This document shows positions 35,745 through 43,302 of a stretch of 64,000 bases of DNA, piece after piece. The translations under genes and the position numbers were made by a program. Under the pieces are notes generated by a model, which was given only the letters and a program-made list of their open reading frames with translations, did not search any database and was not told the DNA's origin. The DNA is from Oceaniferula spumae (GTDB lineage: Bacteria; Verrucomicrobiota; Verrucomicrobiia; Verrucomicrobiales; Akkermansiaceae). The DNA is taken from the NCBI RefSeq assembly GCF_042849255.1, contig NZ_AP026866.1, positions 1,426,001 through 1,490,000 of the forward strand, read 5' to 3'. The stretch's first letter is position 1. Every line of letters starts with the position of its first letter.

Positions 35745-36107
35745 ATGAGCCAATACATCGACGGATTCGTCATCCCCGTTCCCAAAGAAAAAATCGACGC
35801 TTACAAAGCCACCGCCACTCAAGCCGCCGCAATCTGGAAAGAGCACGGTGCACTGGAGTATCGCGAGTGCGTGGGCGACGACATGGACATCGAGGACCAG
35901 ATCCCCTTTCCCAAACTTGCTGATGCCAAGGCGGACGAAGTAGTCGTCTTCGCCTACGTCGTTTTCGAATCACGCGAAGCACGAGACGCGGCTAACAAAA
36001 AAATCATGGCCGATCCCCGCATCGAAGCGATGTGTGAGGAAGTGGGTCGCATTTTCGATTGTAAGCGCATGGCCTACGGCGGTTTCAAAACCATCGTCCA
36101 CCAATAA
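35745..36107 (+). CDS. DUF1428 family protein
   Basis: Small cytosolic protein of 120 residues matching the DUF1428 family (dimeric alpha/beta barrel): opening MSQYIDGFVIPVPKEK, middle EYRECVGDDMD, then EVVVFAYVVFESREARDAAN and the closing RMAYGGFKTIV. The ATG at 35745 follows the preceding stop by 20 bp; an in-frame codon at 35688 would overlap the VOC gene. Biochemical role is unknown. Members recur in the same gene sets as YCII, AHSA1 and PhnB proteins, which agrees with the cassette seen here. Confidence 0.88.
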   Translation: MSQYIDGFVIPVPKEKIDAYKATATQAAAIWKEHGALEYRECVGDDMDIEDQIPFPKLADAKADEVVVFAYVVFESREARDAANKKIMADPRIEAMCEEVGRIFDCKRMAYGGFKTIVHQ

Positions 36108-36117
36108 GCACCTGATC

Positions 36118-36528
36118 ATGTCTAACGAAAACCCACAACAAGCCACCGATGAGTATCTTTTGCTCATCCGGGGAACGCATTGGAACCACGGCATGTCCCC
36201 TGCCGAGTTGCAGAAAACCATGACCGACTTCTACGCCTGGGCAGACGGACTTTCCGAAGCTGGCATTCTCCGTGGCGCCCAACCACTGATGGAAGATGGC
36301 AAACTGGTTTCCGGCTCCAAGGGTTCCACCGTGACGGATGGCGTCTTTATCGAATGCAAGGAAGCGATCGCCGGGTATTTCCAACTCGCTGTCGGCTCCA
36401 TGGACGTGGCTCTCGATCACGCCCGTGCCTGCCCGATCCTCGAATACGGAGCCGAAGTCGAGGTGCGCCCCATCGCCGATCTCTGCCGCCCGATGGCCGA
36501 AGTTAAAAAAGAAAGCAAAACATCATGA
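36118..36528 (+). CDS. YCII/DGPF domain protein (second copy)
   Basis: 136-residue YCII-related protein. Start ATG at 36118 (MSNENPQQATDEYLLLIRG). The family pattern is visible in EYLLLIRGTHW, the helix TMTDFYAWADGLSEAGILRGAQPL, the strand SKGSTVTDGVF, and the closing ILEYGAEVEVRPI. It resembles YCII proteins associated with ECF sigma factors more closely than the first copy does. The stop overlaps the ATG of the following VOC gene (ATGA), implying translational coupling. Ligand or reaction unknown. Confidence 0.87.
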   Translation: MSNENPQQATDEYLLLIRGTHWNHGMSPAELQKTMTDFYAWADGLSEAGILRGAQPLMEDGKLVSGSKGSTVTDGVFIECKEAIAGYFQLAVGSMDVALDHARACPILEYGAEVEVRPIADLCRPMAEVKKESKTS

Positions 36529-37004
36529 AAGAAATAGTCACCTGTCTCTGGTTCGATGGCGACGCGGAAGAAGCCGCGAAGTTCTACACATCGATCCTTC
36601 CGGATTCCAAAATCCAGCGCGTCACTCAATCGCCTGCCGACACGCATGCGCAGAAAGCTGGCGATGTCATCACCGTGGAGTTCACATTGTTAGGAAAACC
36701 CTACATGGGCCTCAACGGCGGACCAGACTACCCATTCACCGAAGCGGTATCGTTCCAAATCATGTGCGAAGACCAGGCCGAAGTGGACCGGATGTGGTCG
36801 GAGCTGAGCAAAGGCGGATCAGAGGTCGCCTGCGGATGGCTCAAAGATCGTTGGGGGCTCTGCTGGCAGATTGTTCCAGTCCGGATGATCGAACTGCTGA
36901 ATGATCCAGACCGCGAACGCGCCAAACGCGCTCAAGAAGCGATGATGAAAATGGTCAAGCTCGACATCGCCACACTCGAAGCCGCCGCCGATAACAAAGA
37001 ATAA
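36525..37004 (+). CDS. VOC/PhnB-like protein (second copy)
   Basis: 159-residue PhnB-type protein of the VOC fold. Motifs are TCLWFDGDAEEAAKFYTSI, GLNGGPDYPFTEAVSFQI and CGWLKDRWGLCWQIVP, diagnostic of this family. Its start codon overlaps the previous stop. It shares the fold with the first VOC protein but is only distantly similar, so this is not a recent duplication. A C-terminal helix (about 125-159) extends past the core. Function unproven; it is part of the sigma-factor cassette. Confidence 0.9.
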   Translation: MKEIVTCLWFDGDAEEAAKFYTSILPDSKIQRVTQSPADTHAQKAGDVITVEFTLLGKPYMGLNGGPDYPFTEAVSFQIMCEDQAEVDRMWSELSKGGSEVACGWLKDRWGLCWQIVPVRMIELLNDPDRERAKRAQEAMMKMVKLDIATLEAAADNKE

Positions 37005-37016
37005 ACTCCAATCAAG

Positions 37017-37454
37017 ATGAGCGAAAACAAAGAACAAGACAAATCCGCCATCCGCTCGGTCATCGACGAATGGTCGCAAGCCATCCGCGAGAAAAACGTG
37101 GCCGGAGTCATGGAGCATTTCGCCCCGAACTCGGTGCGTTTCTACATGGCCCCGCCATTGCAGGCGACCATGCCACTTGAGGAAAATCTGGAAGGCTGGT
37201 TTGCCACTTTTCAAGGCCCGATCGATTATGAAATCCGCGACCTAACAATCGTGGTGGGTGGTGATATCGCCTACTGTCACAGCTTCAACCGTATCGCTGG
37301 AACCAAGCAAGATGGATCGACACCCGATGTCTGGTTCCGCGACACACTTTGTTTCCGGAAAATAGACAATCAGTGGAAAATCACCCACGCTCATGAGTCG
37401 GTTCCGTTCGAGATGGAAGAGCCTTTTCATGCTGCGCTTGATTTGAAACCTTAG
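37017..37454 (+). CDS. SnoaL-like/ketosteroid-isomerase-like protein
   Basis: 145-residue NTF2-fold protein of the YybH/SnoaL-like type: helix DKSAIRSVIDEWSQAIREKN, then VMEHFAPNSVRFYMAPPLQ, and strands ending in DVWFRDTLCFRKIDNQWKITHAHESVP. The HAHESVPF ending is typical of small proteins that sit beside ECF sigma factors. It has no signal peptide. It is the last gene before the sigma factor (20 bp gap). Catalysis cannot be predicted. Confidence 0.88.
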   Translation: MSENKEQDKSAIRSVIDEWSQAIREKNVAGVMEHFAPNSVRFYMAPPLQATMPLEENLEGWFATFQGPIDYEIRDLTIVVGGDIAYCHSFNRIAGTKQDGSTPDVWFRDTLCFRKIDNQWKITHAHESVPFEMEEPFHAALDLKP

Positions 37455-37474
37455 ACCTTAAGATCGGTCAACCA

Positions 37475-38725
37475 GTGAACCAACTTGATTTTTCCGAAGA
37501 CTTCTTCCGCAGGGAGAGCGCACGTCTTGTTGGATTTCTAACAACTCGATTCGGATTGCAGCGTCTTCAGTTTGCCGAGGATGTCGCGCAGGAGACTTTG
37601 GTGCGGGCCATGCAGACCTGGCCCTACCGTGGAATGCCGGACAACCCATCGGCCTGGCTGACTCAGACAGCAAAGAATGTTTCCATCGATCTCTTACGCC
37701 GGGAGCAAAACTGGCGTGATAAAGAAAGCGACATCGCTGCCGAACACTCACGCTGGTTAGCTGATCCGGTAGAAGAGACTCACGAGGAAACCTTCGCCGA
37801 TGACACGCTGCGCATGATCTTCGTCTGCTTTCACCCACAGCTATCAACTGAAGCGCAGACCGCGCTGGCCTTGCGGACCATTTGCGGATTGAGCCCTGCG
37901 GAGATCGCCGCCGCATTTCTCACCTCGGAAGCTGCGATCAGTAAACGTCTGGTGCGTGCCAGACAGCGCATCCGTGAACTCGCCCTTCCCTTCTCTGTGC
38001 CCGACCTCGAAGAGCTTTCATTTCGGTTAGAAGGAGTCCTCGGCACGATCTACCTCCTTTTCAATGAAGGCTACAAAGCCTCATCCGGAGAGAGCCTTGT
38101 CCGCTCGGATCTTTGCCAGGAAGCGATCCGACTGGTCAGTCTGCTAGCAGAACATCCCACCACTCGAACCCCGCGCACGCTAGCCTTACTCGCCCTCATG
38201 CTGCTGAACGCCGCACGATTGTCCTCGCGCACAGACGAGGCTGGAAATCTCCTACGGCTGCACGAGCAAGACCGCTTGGTCTGGGATCGCTCCATGATCG
38301 AGCGCGGCGTCCGCTGTCTCGCTCTGGCTGGAAAAGGCAACGAACTCTCGCCCTATCATCTGGAAGCAGGAATCGCCGCCTGCCATTGCCTGGCCAAAGA
38401 CAAAGACTCGACCGATTGGAGCCGTATTCTGAGGCTTTATGATCAGCTGCTTTCCCTGGTGGATTCTCCCATCACACGATTGAACCGCAGCGTCGCTCTC
38501 GCCCAAGTGCACGGCGCTGAGGCGGGTCTCTTGTCGATGAAAAACCTGCCGCTGGAATCATTCTATTTGCTGCACGCAGTCCGCGGCACCTTTGAAATCG
38601 AGCGTAACAATCTCAATGCCGCCAAAATCCATTTCTGCAAAGCTCTAGATCTCGCCCAGCTTCCTTCTGAGCGAAGGTTTCTTATTTCACGGATTACAGA
38701 ATGCGAAGTAGCGGCCAGAAGGTAA
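37475..38725 (+). CDS. ECF42-type sigma factor with C-terminal DUF6596-like extension
   Basis: Sigma-70 family ECF factor of 416 residues. Region 2 (about 8-75) holds EDVAQETLVRAMQTWPY and SAWLTQTAKNVSIDLLRRE; region 4 (about 110-168) holds LALRTICGLSPAEIAAAF and SEAAISKRLVRARQRI. The rest (about 175-416) is a helical, TPR-like extension (YLLFNEGYKASSG, ALLALMLLNAARLSSR, LNRSVALAQVHG), which defines group ECF42. That group lacks a classical anti-sigma factor and is linked in the literature to YCII/DGPF genes, as here. The start is a GTG at 37475; no ATG fits. It closes the cassette, downstream of seven genes. Confidence 0.92.
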   Translation: MNQLDFSEDFFRRESARLVGFLTTRFGLQRLQFAEDVAQETLVRAMQTWPYRGMPDNPSAWLTQTAKNVSIDLLRREQNWRDKESDIAAEHSRWLADPVEETHEETFADDTLRMIFVCFHPQLSTEAQTALALRTICGLSPAEIAAAFLTSEAAISKRLVRARQRIRELALPFSVPDLEELSFRLEGVLGTIYLLFNEGYKASSGESLVRSDLCQEAIRLVSLLAEHPTTRTPRTLALLALMLLNAARLSSRTDEAGNLLRLHEQDRLVWDRSMIERGVRCLALAGKGNELSPYHLEAGIAACHCLAKDKDSTDWSRILRLYDQLLSLVDSPITRLNRSVALAQVHGAEAGLLSMKNLPLESFYLLHAVRGTFEIERNNLNAAKIHFCKALDLAQLPSERRFLISRITECEVAARR

Positions 38726-38798
38726 TCCAATCTATACCTAGCTAATCTACCGGATAATAAACTCGTAAATCTTCCGCCAAGGTCACCACACTCACGCA

Positions 38799-39692
38799 AT
38801 GACCGAGTCCACGAAAGGAACCTTGGCTGCTATCACAGCATTTTCGTTGTGGGGGATCTTGCCTGTATTCTGGAAAGCCCTCGGCAGCATCCCTGTGTTG
38901 GAACTGACCGCACACAGGGTGGTTTGGACCTTAGTGATTCTTATTGTGTTACTAACATCCCAGCAGAAGGTCCTGAAAACACTCTCCTTGCTAAGGTCGC
39001 CCAAAATCATTGCTGTGCACGCTTTGGCCGCCACCTGCTTGGCGTCTAACTGGTTGATCTACGTGTGGGCAACCTTGAACGATCGTATCCTTGAGGGCGC
39101 GCTCGGCTATTACATCAATCCCTTTCTATACATTTTGTTAGGAAGAATCTTTCTTGGCGAGAGACACTCACGATTGCAGATGCTTGCGATCGCAGTGGCG
39201 GCAACGGGAGTCGTTTTACAATTTCCTGCGGTAAAAGGAGTCCCTTGGGCAGCACTCGGGCTGGCATTCTCATTTGCGTGTTATGGAATGATTCGTAAGA
39301 AGTCGCCTTTGGGCTCATTTGATGGTCTAGCTATCGAATCGACACTCATGCTTCCTGTCGCCCTCGTCTACGTATCCTTTCTACAGGCACAAGGCGGCTC
39401 AACTTTCGGCATGGCGGCAGATACCTCATGGCTGCTGGTAGCTACAGGTGCGGCTACGGCAGCGCCTTTGCTGTTTTTTGCCCGTGGTGCCCGAGCCATC
39501 AGCTTGTCACTGTTAGGCATACTGCAATTCATCGGACCGACTGGTCAATTCTTCATCGGATGGCTCATGTATGATGAACCACTGCCACCTCTTCGACTGA
39601 TTTCATTTGCTCTGATCTGGACTGCTGTACTTATCTATATATTCAGCATGAGGCGAAAATTAAGCATGCCTGATCAAATTTTGACAGAATGA
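38799..39692 (+). CDS. rarD: RarD-type EamA/DMT transporter
   Basis: Inner-membrane protein of 297 residues with about ten hydrophobic helices in two EamA halves. RarD-like motifs are GTLAAITAFSLWGILPVFWK, ELTAHRVVWT, ASNWLIYVWA, and LGYYINPFLYILLGRIFLGE, followed by the second half LLGILQFIGPTGQFFIG. The family is annotated as chloramphenicol-sensitive protein RarD; transport substrate is not established. It stands alone between the ECF42 cassette and the SHD1 protein. Confidence 0.93.
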   Translation: MTESTKGTLAAITAFSLWGILPVFWKALGSIPVLELTAHRVVWTLVILIVLLTSQQKVLKTLSLLRSPKIIAVHALAATCLASNWLIYVWATLNDRILEGALGYYINPFLYILLGRIFLGERHSRLQMLAIAVAATGVVLQFPAVKGVPWAALGLAFSFACYGMIRKKSPLGSFDGLAIESTLMLPVALVYVSFLQAQGGSTFGMAADTSWLLVATGAATAAPLLFFARGARAISLSLLGILQFIGPTGQFFIGWLMYDEPLPPLRLISFALIWTAVLIYIFSMRRKLSMPDQILTE

Positions 39693-39719
39693 ACAAAATG
39701 GGGTAGGCTGTCTGCCGCC

Positions 39720-40478
39720 ATGTCCGCTCTATTTCCAAGCTTTCTACGACACTCACTGGTTTTACTCCTGTTCGCCGCCCTTGCAAATGTATCTCAGGCT
39801 GAGCAACGGCGCTTCCAGAACAAGGAAGAGACCAAGAGCTTCTTCGCCGAGTTGAATGGTTACGATGCGAAAACCAAGATCGTCACGGTTCGCATGAGTA
39901 ATGGTCGGCAACAGCGCTTTCCCATCGATATCCTCAGTGATGACGATCAAAAGTACGTGTTAGAAAACGCGAGGAGACTTGCGATAGGAAACGAGATCCG
40001 AGTCACTCTGCGCAAGTTCCAAGACAAGTCGAAGAAAGAACTTAAGGAACGAATTGTCGATCGGGTCTCCCCTTCAGGTTACGAAGTTAGTCTGAACAAC
40101 AGGGCGAAAAGAACCTTCAAAGACATCAAACTCAACTACACTCTTTACTATGAGGTTCAGGACTATCTTAAGCCAGAGCGTGAACAGAAAACCAAGGAAG
40201 GCACCTTGGAATGCAAAGCCATCACCTCACAGCAGACCATCACGTTGAAGACCGAGACTGTCGACATCGTATCAGGTAAATTGGATCCCGTGATCAAAAA
40301 CGTCCGCCGCAGAGGTGCAGACGGTTCTGACTATATCGAACCTGTTGTGGAAAAGCCCGGTGGCCGCCGCAAAGACCTACTCATCGGCTGTAAGCTGGAC
40401 GTGGTGGTCGACGGCGAAGTCGTGAAATCCATCACCGACGGCACTATCCAGATCGAATCCCCCGAAGACAATTCGTAA
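39720..40478 (+). CDS. Exported SHD1-domain protein, unknown function
   Basis: 252-residue secreted protein. A signal peptide (about 1-27, ending VSQA-EQ) precedes an SHD1-like segment (about 35-82) with the pattern NGYDAKTKIVTVRMSNGR followed by FPIDILSDDDQKYV, a small beta module common in planctomycete and verrucomicrobial exported proteins. The rest (about 90-252) has Lys/Glu-rich strands with YEVQDYLKPEREQKTKEGTLE and is not assignable. It ends 8 bp before the convergent fmt gene. Confidence 0.8.
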   Translation: MSALFPSFLRHSLVLLLFAALANVSQAEQRRFQNKEETKSFFAELNGYDAKTKIVTVRMSNGRQQRFPIDILSDDDQKYVLENARRLAIGNEIRVTLRKFQDKSKKELKERIVDRVSPSGYEVSLNNRAKRTFKDIKLNYTLYYEVQDYLKPEREQKTKEGTLECKAITSQQTITLKTETVDIVSGKLDPVIKNVRRRGADGSDYIEPVVEKPGGRRKDLLIGCKLDVVVDGEVVKSITDGTIQIESPEDNS

Positions 40479-40486
40479 GGATTTCG

Positions 40487-41443
40487 TCAGGCTCCCAGCA
40501 CAGTGCCGGCTTCCAAGACATTGCCTTTAAGGAAATCATCAGCTGACATTCTGCGTGAGCCGTCCGGCTGTACTTCCCCCAGGATCAAACATCCTTCTCC
40601 GCACGATACGATTAACTTTCCATCCTCATCGATTCTCACTTCACCCGGCTTCTCAGAACTCTTGCCATTGACGATCACTGGCGGGAAAATTTTAAGTCTG
40701 CGAGAACGGCCTTTTTTGTCGGTGAAGCTAGTGGAAGTTCCCGGCCAAGGATGGTAAGCGCGGACACGGCGTTCGAGTGCTTCCGCAGACATAGACCAGT
40801 CGATCTCTCCATGCTCGCGCATTAATTTGGAGATGTAGCTCACTTCTGACTCGTCCTGCGGAGTGCGGCTGGCAGTTCCATTTTTTAACTGTTCCAAGGC
40901 TTCGGTCAAAGCCGATGGTGCAAGTTCTGCCAGACGGTCGTGAAGCTCTCCTCCGGTTTCCTGCTCACCTATTTTGATTTCTTTTTTCAAAATGATGTCT
41001 CCAGCATCGAGAGCCTTGACCACATGCATAACGGTAATTCCCGTATGCGAATCACCGGCATCGATAGCTGCCTGGATACATGCGGCGCCACGGAACTTGG
41101 GGAGGAGTGATGCGTGTAGATTAATGCAGGCCACGCGTGGTATATCGAGCAGTGCTTGAGACAAGATCTGGCCGTAGGCCATTACTACGATGACGTCAGG
41201 TTGCAGAGCGGCCAACTCTGAGAGGAACCCTTCATCTCTCGCTTTTTCAGGCTGAAGCACCGGAATGTTGTGGCTGAGAGCTAGGTTTTTTATTTCGGGT
41301 GGAGTCAGGATCTGTTTACGGCCAACAGGCTTGTCTGGCTGAGTCACCAGTGCAACCACGCCATTACCTAACAACGATGAAAACGAGGGCATTGCGATAT
41401 CGCCCGTGCCCATAAAAACGATCCGAAATGTAGACTCAGCCAT
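40487..41443 (-). CDS. fmt: Methionyl-tRNA formyltransferase
   Basis: Formylates Met-tRNA(fMet) for initiation, using 10-formyl-THF. The 318 residues include FRIVFMGTGDIAMPSF at the start, GYSQILS-like AYGQILSQALLD, the formyltransferase signature ACINLHASLLPKFRGAACIQ with Asn and His of the active site, and TGITVMHVVKALDAGDI. The C-terminal OB-like domain (about 210-318) includes the VRAYHPWPGT segment that contacts tRNA. Full length. Usually paired with def; none lies adjacent here. It is preceded on the minus strand by a lipoprotein gene whose terminator sits just upstream. Confidence 0.96.
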   Translation of the reverse strand: MAESTFRIVFMGTGDIAMPSFSSLLGNGVVALVTQPDKPVGRKQILTPPEIKNLALSHNIPVLQPEKARDEGFLSELAALQPDVIVVMAYGQILSQALLDIPRVACINLHASLLPKFRGAACIQAAIDAGDSHTGITVMHVVKALDAGDIILKKEIKIGEQETGGELHDRLAELAPSALTEALEQLKNGTASRTPQDESEVSYISKLMREHGEIDWSMSAEALERRVRAYHPWPGTSTSFTDKKGRSRRLKIFPPVIVNGKSSEKPGEVRIDEDGKLIVSCGEGCLILGEVQPDGSRRMSADDFLKGNVLEAGTVLGA

Positions 41444-41530
41444 GTGCGCTGGATGATACAGATGCCACCGCTCCTAGCCAGAGTTTTGGCGAACGATTTT
41501 CACGGCCTTCAACGAGAGCTACCACTCTGA

Positions 41531-41567
41531 AAAAAGCGGGCCACGTTCTGAACGAACGTGACCCGCT
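41531..41567 (-). terminator. Intrinsic terminator after the small lipoprotein gene
   Basis: On the minus strand AGCGGG-t-CACGTTC and GAACGTG-g-CCCGCT pair (6 + 7 bp around one mismatch, 5-nt loop) and are followed by TTTTTTCA. It lies 24 bp beyond the lipoprotein stop and separates it from fmt. Confidence 0.88.
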
Positions 41568-41591
41568 GAATAAATCAATCTGATCTGAAGC

Positions 41592-41939
41592 TTAGTTTAC
41601 ACCAAACTTCCAAGTGTAGCTGCGGTTAGCAGAGAACGCTTTGTAGCCGGAAATCGTGCGCGTGTTTCTAGCTGCGGCTGCGTATTTGTAGACACCGGAT
41701 CTTAGGTAAACTGTGCGGCTGGTTCGAGCAGGCACACTGACAAATCTTTTTTCAGGGCCTTCAACACCAACAACGATGTTTCGGTAAGAGTTGTTTTGAA
41801 TCGTTACACGTGGCTTTTGCTGATAAGTAGTCGTGTATGTTGGGGTGGTACGTTTTGGCGTAGGCGTGTCGCAAGAACTCATGAACATAGTTGTTACGGC
41901 AACCGAAATCATGGTGGTAAGTTGAAGTATTTTTTTCAT
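41592..41939 (-). CDS. Small putative lipoprotein, unknown function
   Basis: 115-residue precursor from the ATG at 41939; upstream in-frame codons would put Thr-rich sequence before the signal. MKKILQLTTMISVAVTTMFMSSC is a lipoprotein signal with lipobox MSSC (Cys23). The mature part is a Thr/Pro linker (about 24-45) and a compact beta domain with VTIQNNSYRNIVVGVEGPEKRF and a TSRTVYLRSGVYKY segment, rich in Arg and Tyr. Such a pattern suggests a small surface beta-sandwich, but no family is recognised. It has its own terminator and probably its own promoter in the 129-bp gap upstream. Confidence 0.75.
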   Translation of the reverse strand: MKKILQLTTMISVAVTTMFMSSCDTPTPKRTTPTYTTTYQQKPRVTIQNNSYRNIVVGVEGPEKRFVSVPARTSRTVYLRSGVYKYAAAARNTRTISGYKAFSANRSYTWKFGVN

Positions 41940-42068
41940 AGTAATTGTTGTTGTCGATGTCGCGATCAGAAAATTTGTTCTGTTAGCTACGATTCCAACG
42001 CTAGCCAAAACCACGGCTCAAATCCACACATTTTTTCATAGCTCACTGAAAATTCATTTCGGATTTGT

Positions 42069-43166
42069 TCACTTTCCAATGAAGCATAATGATTGAACTG
42101 AGGATGAAATGGGAGGCAACATACAATCCATGGTGAGGCAGGAGTGAACAGGTAGCACATGAAGAACATCACCTATTTCCAGTCCCTCCAAACAGTTTGA
42201 AGGAGCACTGACCAGGCCGTGCTCTTGGCTCAGGCTTTTCACCACGACATTCGGCAAGACCTGCTGGTGGCCATCCGAGTCGGTCACCAAGACCCGCCCA
42301 TACTCGTGCTCCTGCAACCGCTCTTTGGATAGATGAACCGCACCGCCGTGGATAACAATCTCCCCGCGCGTTGGGTAGATACCTGCGATCGGACAAGCCA
42401 AACGAAGCGCTATATCATCAAGTTCACATGCACCGATCTGATATTGCATGAGGTCATAAAAGACAAAGTTTCCCGGGCGAATTTCCGTCATGCTAGAAAA
42501 ATCCTCCACCACACTGCACGATGGAGTATCACCGCATGATATGTCGACCTTACGATTTATTACCGCACTCAAGATGTCTGAGGCATGCAACATGCGTTCA
42601 GAACACCGCTGATAGGATTGAACGATCTCGTCAGAATTTCGGCAGGTGTAGGTATCACCACCATGAGTCAGCACGCCTCTAAGATTCAGGCAAGCGGCTG
42701 ACTCTACGACGGAAGCCAATCTCTTCAGTGATTCTTGATCATCCCAAGCGACACCCGTCCGAGCATAGCCGGCATCAATTTCAATCCACACATCCACCTC
42801 CGATTCTAGGCCCTCTGCCAGCATATTTACCACATCGGGTGAATCGGTGATCAAACCCAGCTTCACAGTCGATGAGAGCTTCCTATAAATATCCATGGCC
42901 CCAGGCTGGGCAGGAAAAGCGATCAGGATATCATCCCAGCCACCATTGGCAAAGAACTCAGCCATCGTGGGGGATGAAACTGTGCAACTCTCCACGCCCT
43001 CTTCGCAAAACCATTCCGCCACCTCCAACGACTGGTGGGTTTTAAAATGAGGTCTCAGCACGACTCCACTGCGCTGTGCTTTCTCCACCATGCGCTTGAT
43101 ATTTCTCCGGGCACGGAAAACATCGATTTCTAGCACTGGTCCAGGAATAGATCTTGGGGTAAACAT
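42069..43166 (-). CDS. D-threonine aldolase/D-serine dehydratase-like PLP enzyme
   Basis: Fold-type III PLP enzyme of 365 residues. The N-terminal alanine-racemase-like barrel carries VLRPHFKTHQS with Lys42 as the PLP-binding lysine, and the C-terminal beta domain holds the metal site PVHSCLT (His-x-Cys) typical of D-threonine aldolase and metal-dependent D-serine dehydratases. The end of the protein after that motif (about 15 residues, SSSVQSLCFIGK) is unlike the usual terminal strand. It probably acts on a D-3-hydroxyamino acid; the precise substrate is open. It diverges from the subtilase gene. Confidence 0.87.
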   Translation of the reverse strand: MFTPRSIPGPVLEIDVFRARRNIKRMVEKAQRSGVVLRPHFKTHQSLEVAEWFCEEGVESCTVSSPTMAEFFANGGWDDILIAFPAQPGAMDIYRKLSSTVKLGLITDSPDVVNMLAEGLESEVDVWIEIDAGYARTGVAWDDQESLKRLASVVESAACLNLRGVLTHGGDTYTCRNSDEIVQSYQRCSERMLHASDILSAVINRKVDISCGDTPSCSVVEDFSSMTEIRPGNFVFYDLMQYQIGACELDDIALRLACPIAGIYPTRGEIVIHGGAVHLSKERLQEHEYGRVLVTDSDGHQQVLPNVVVKSLSQEHGLVSAPSNCLEGLEIGDVLHVLPVHSCLTMDCMLPPISSSVQSLCFIGK

Positions 43167-43302
43167 CTCTTAGACAATGTAGTACAATCGGCTACGCTTA
43201 TTCCAGCGAGATTATCTCTCGATTTCTCCACTCATCTGAAACGCCGTGCATCATTCCGTCATTTCCGGTGTTTAAACCAGCACGCTACTCCTGCATCACA
43301 CT

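Noticed and set aside
41592..42014. Longer start for the small lipoprotein (42014)
   Set aside because: The extension places about 25 non-signal residues before a perfect lipoprotein signal starting at 41939.
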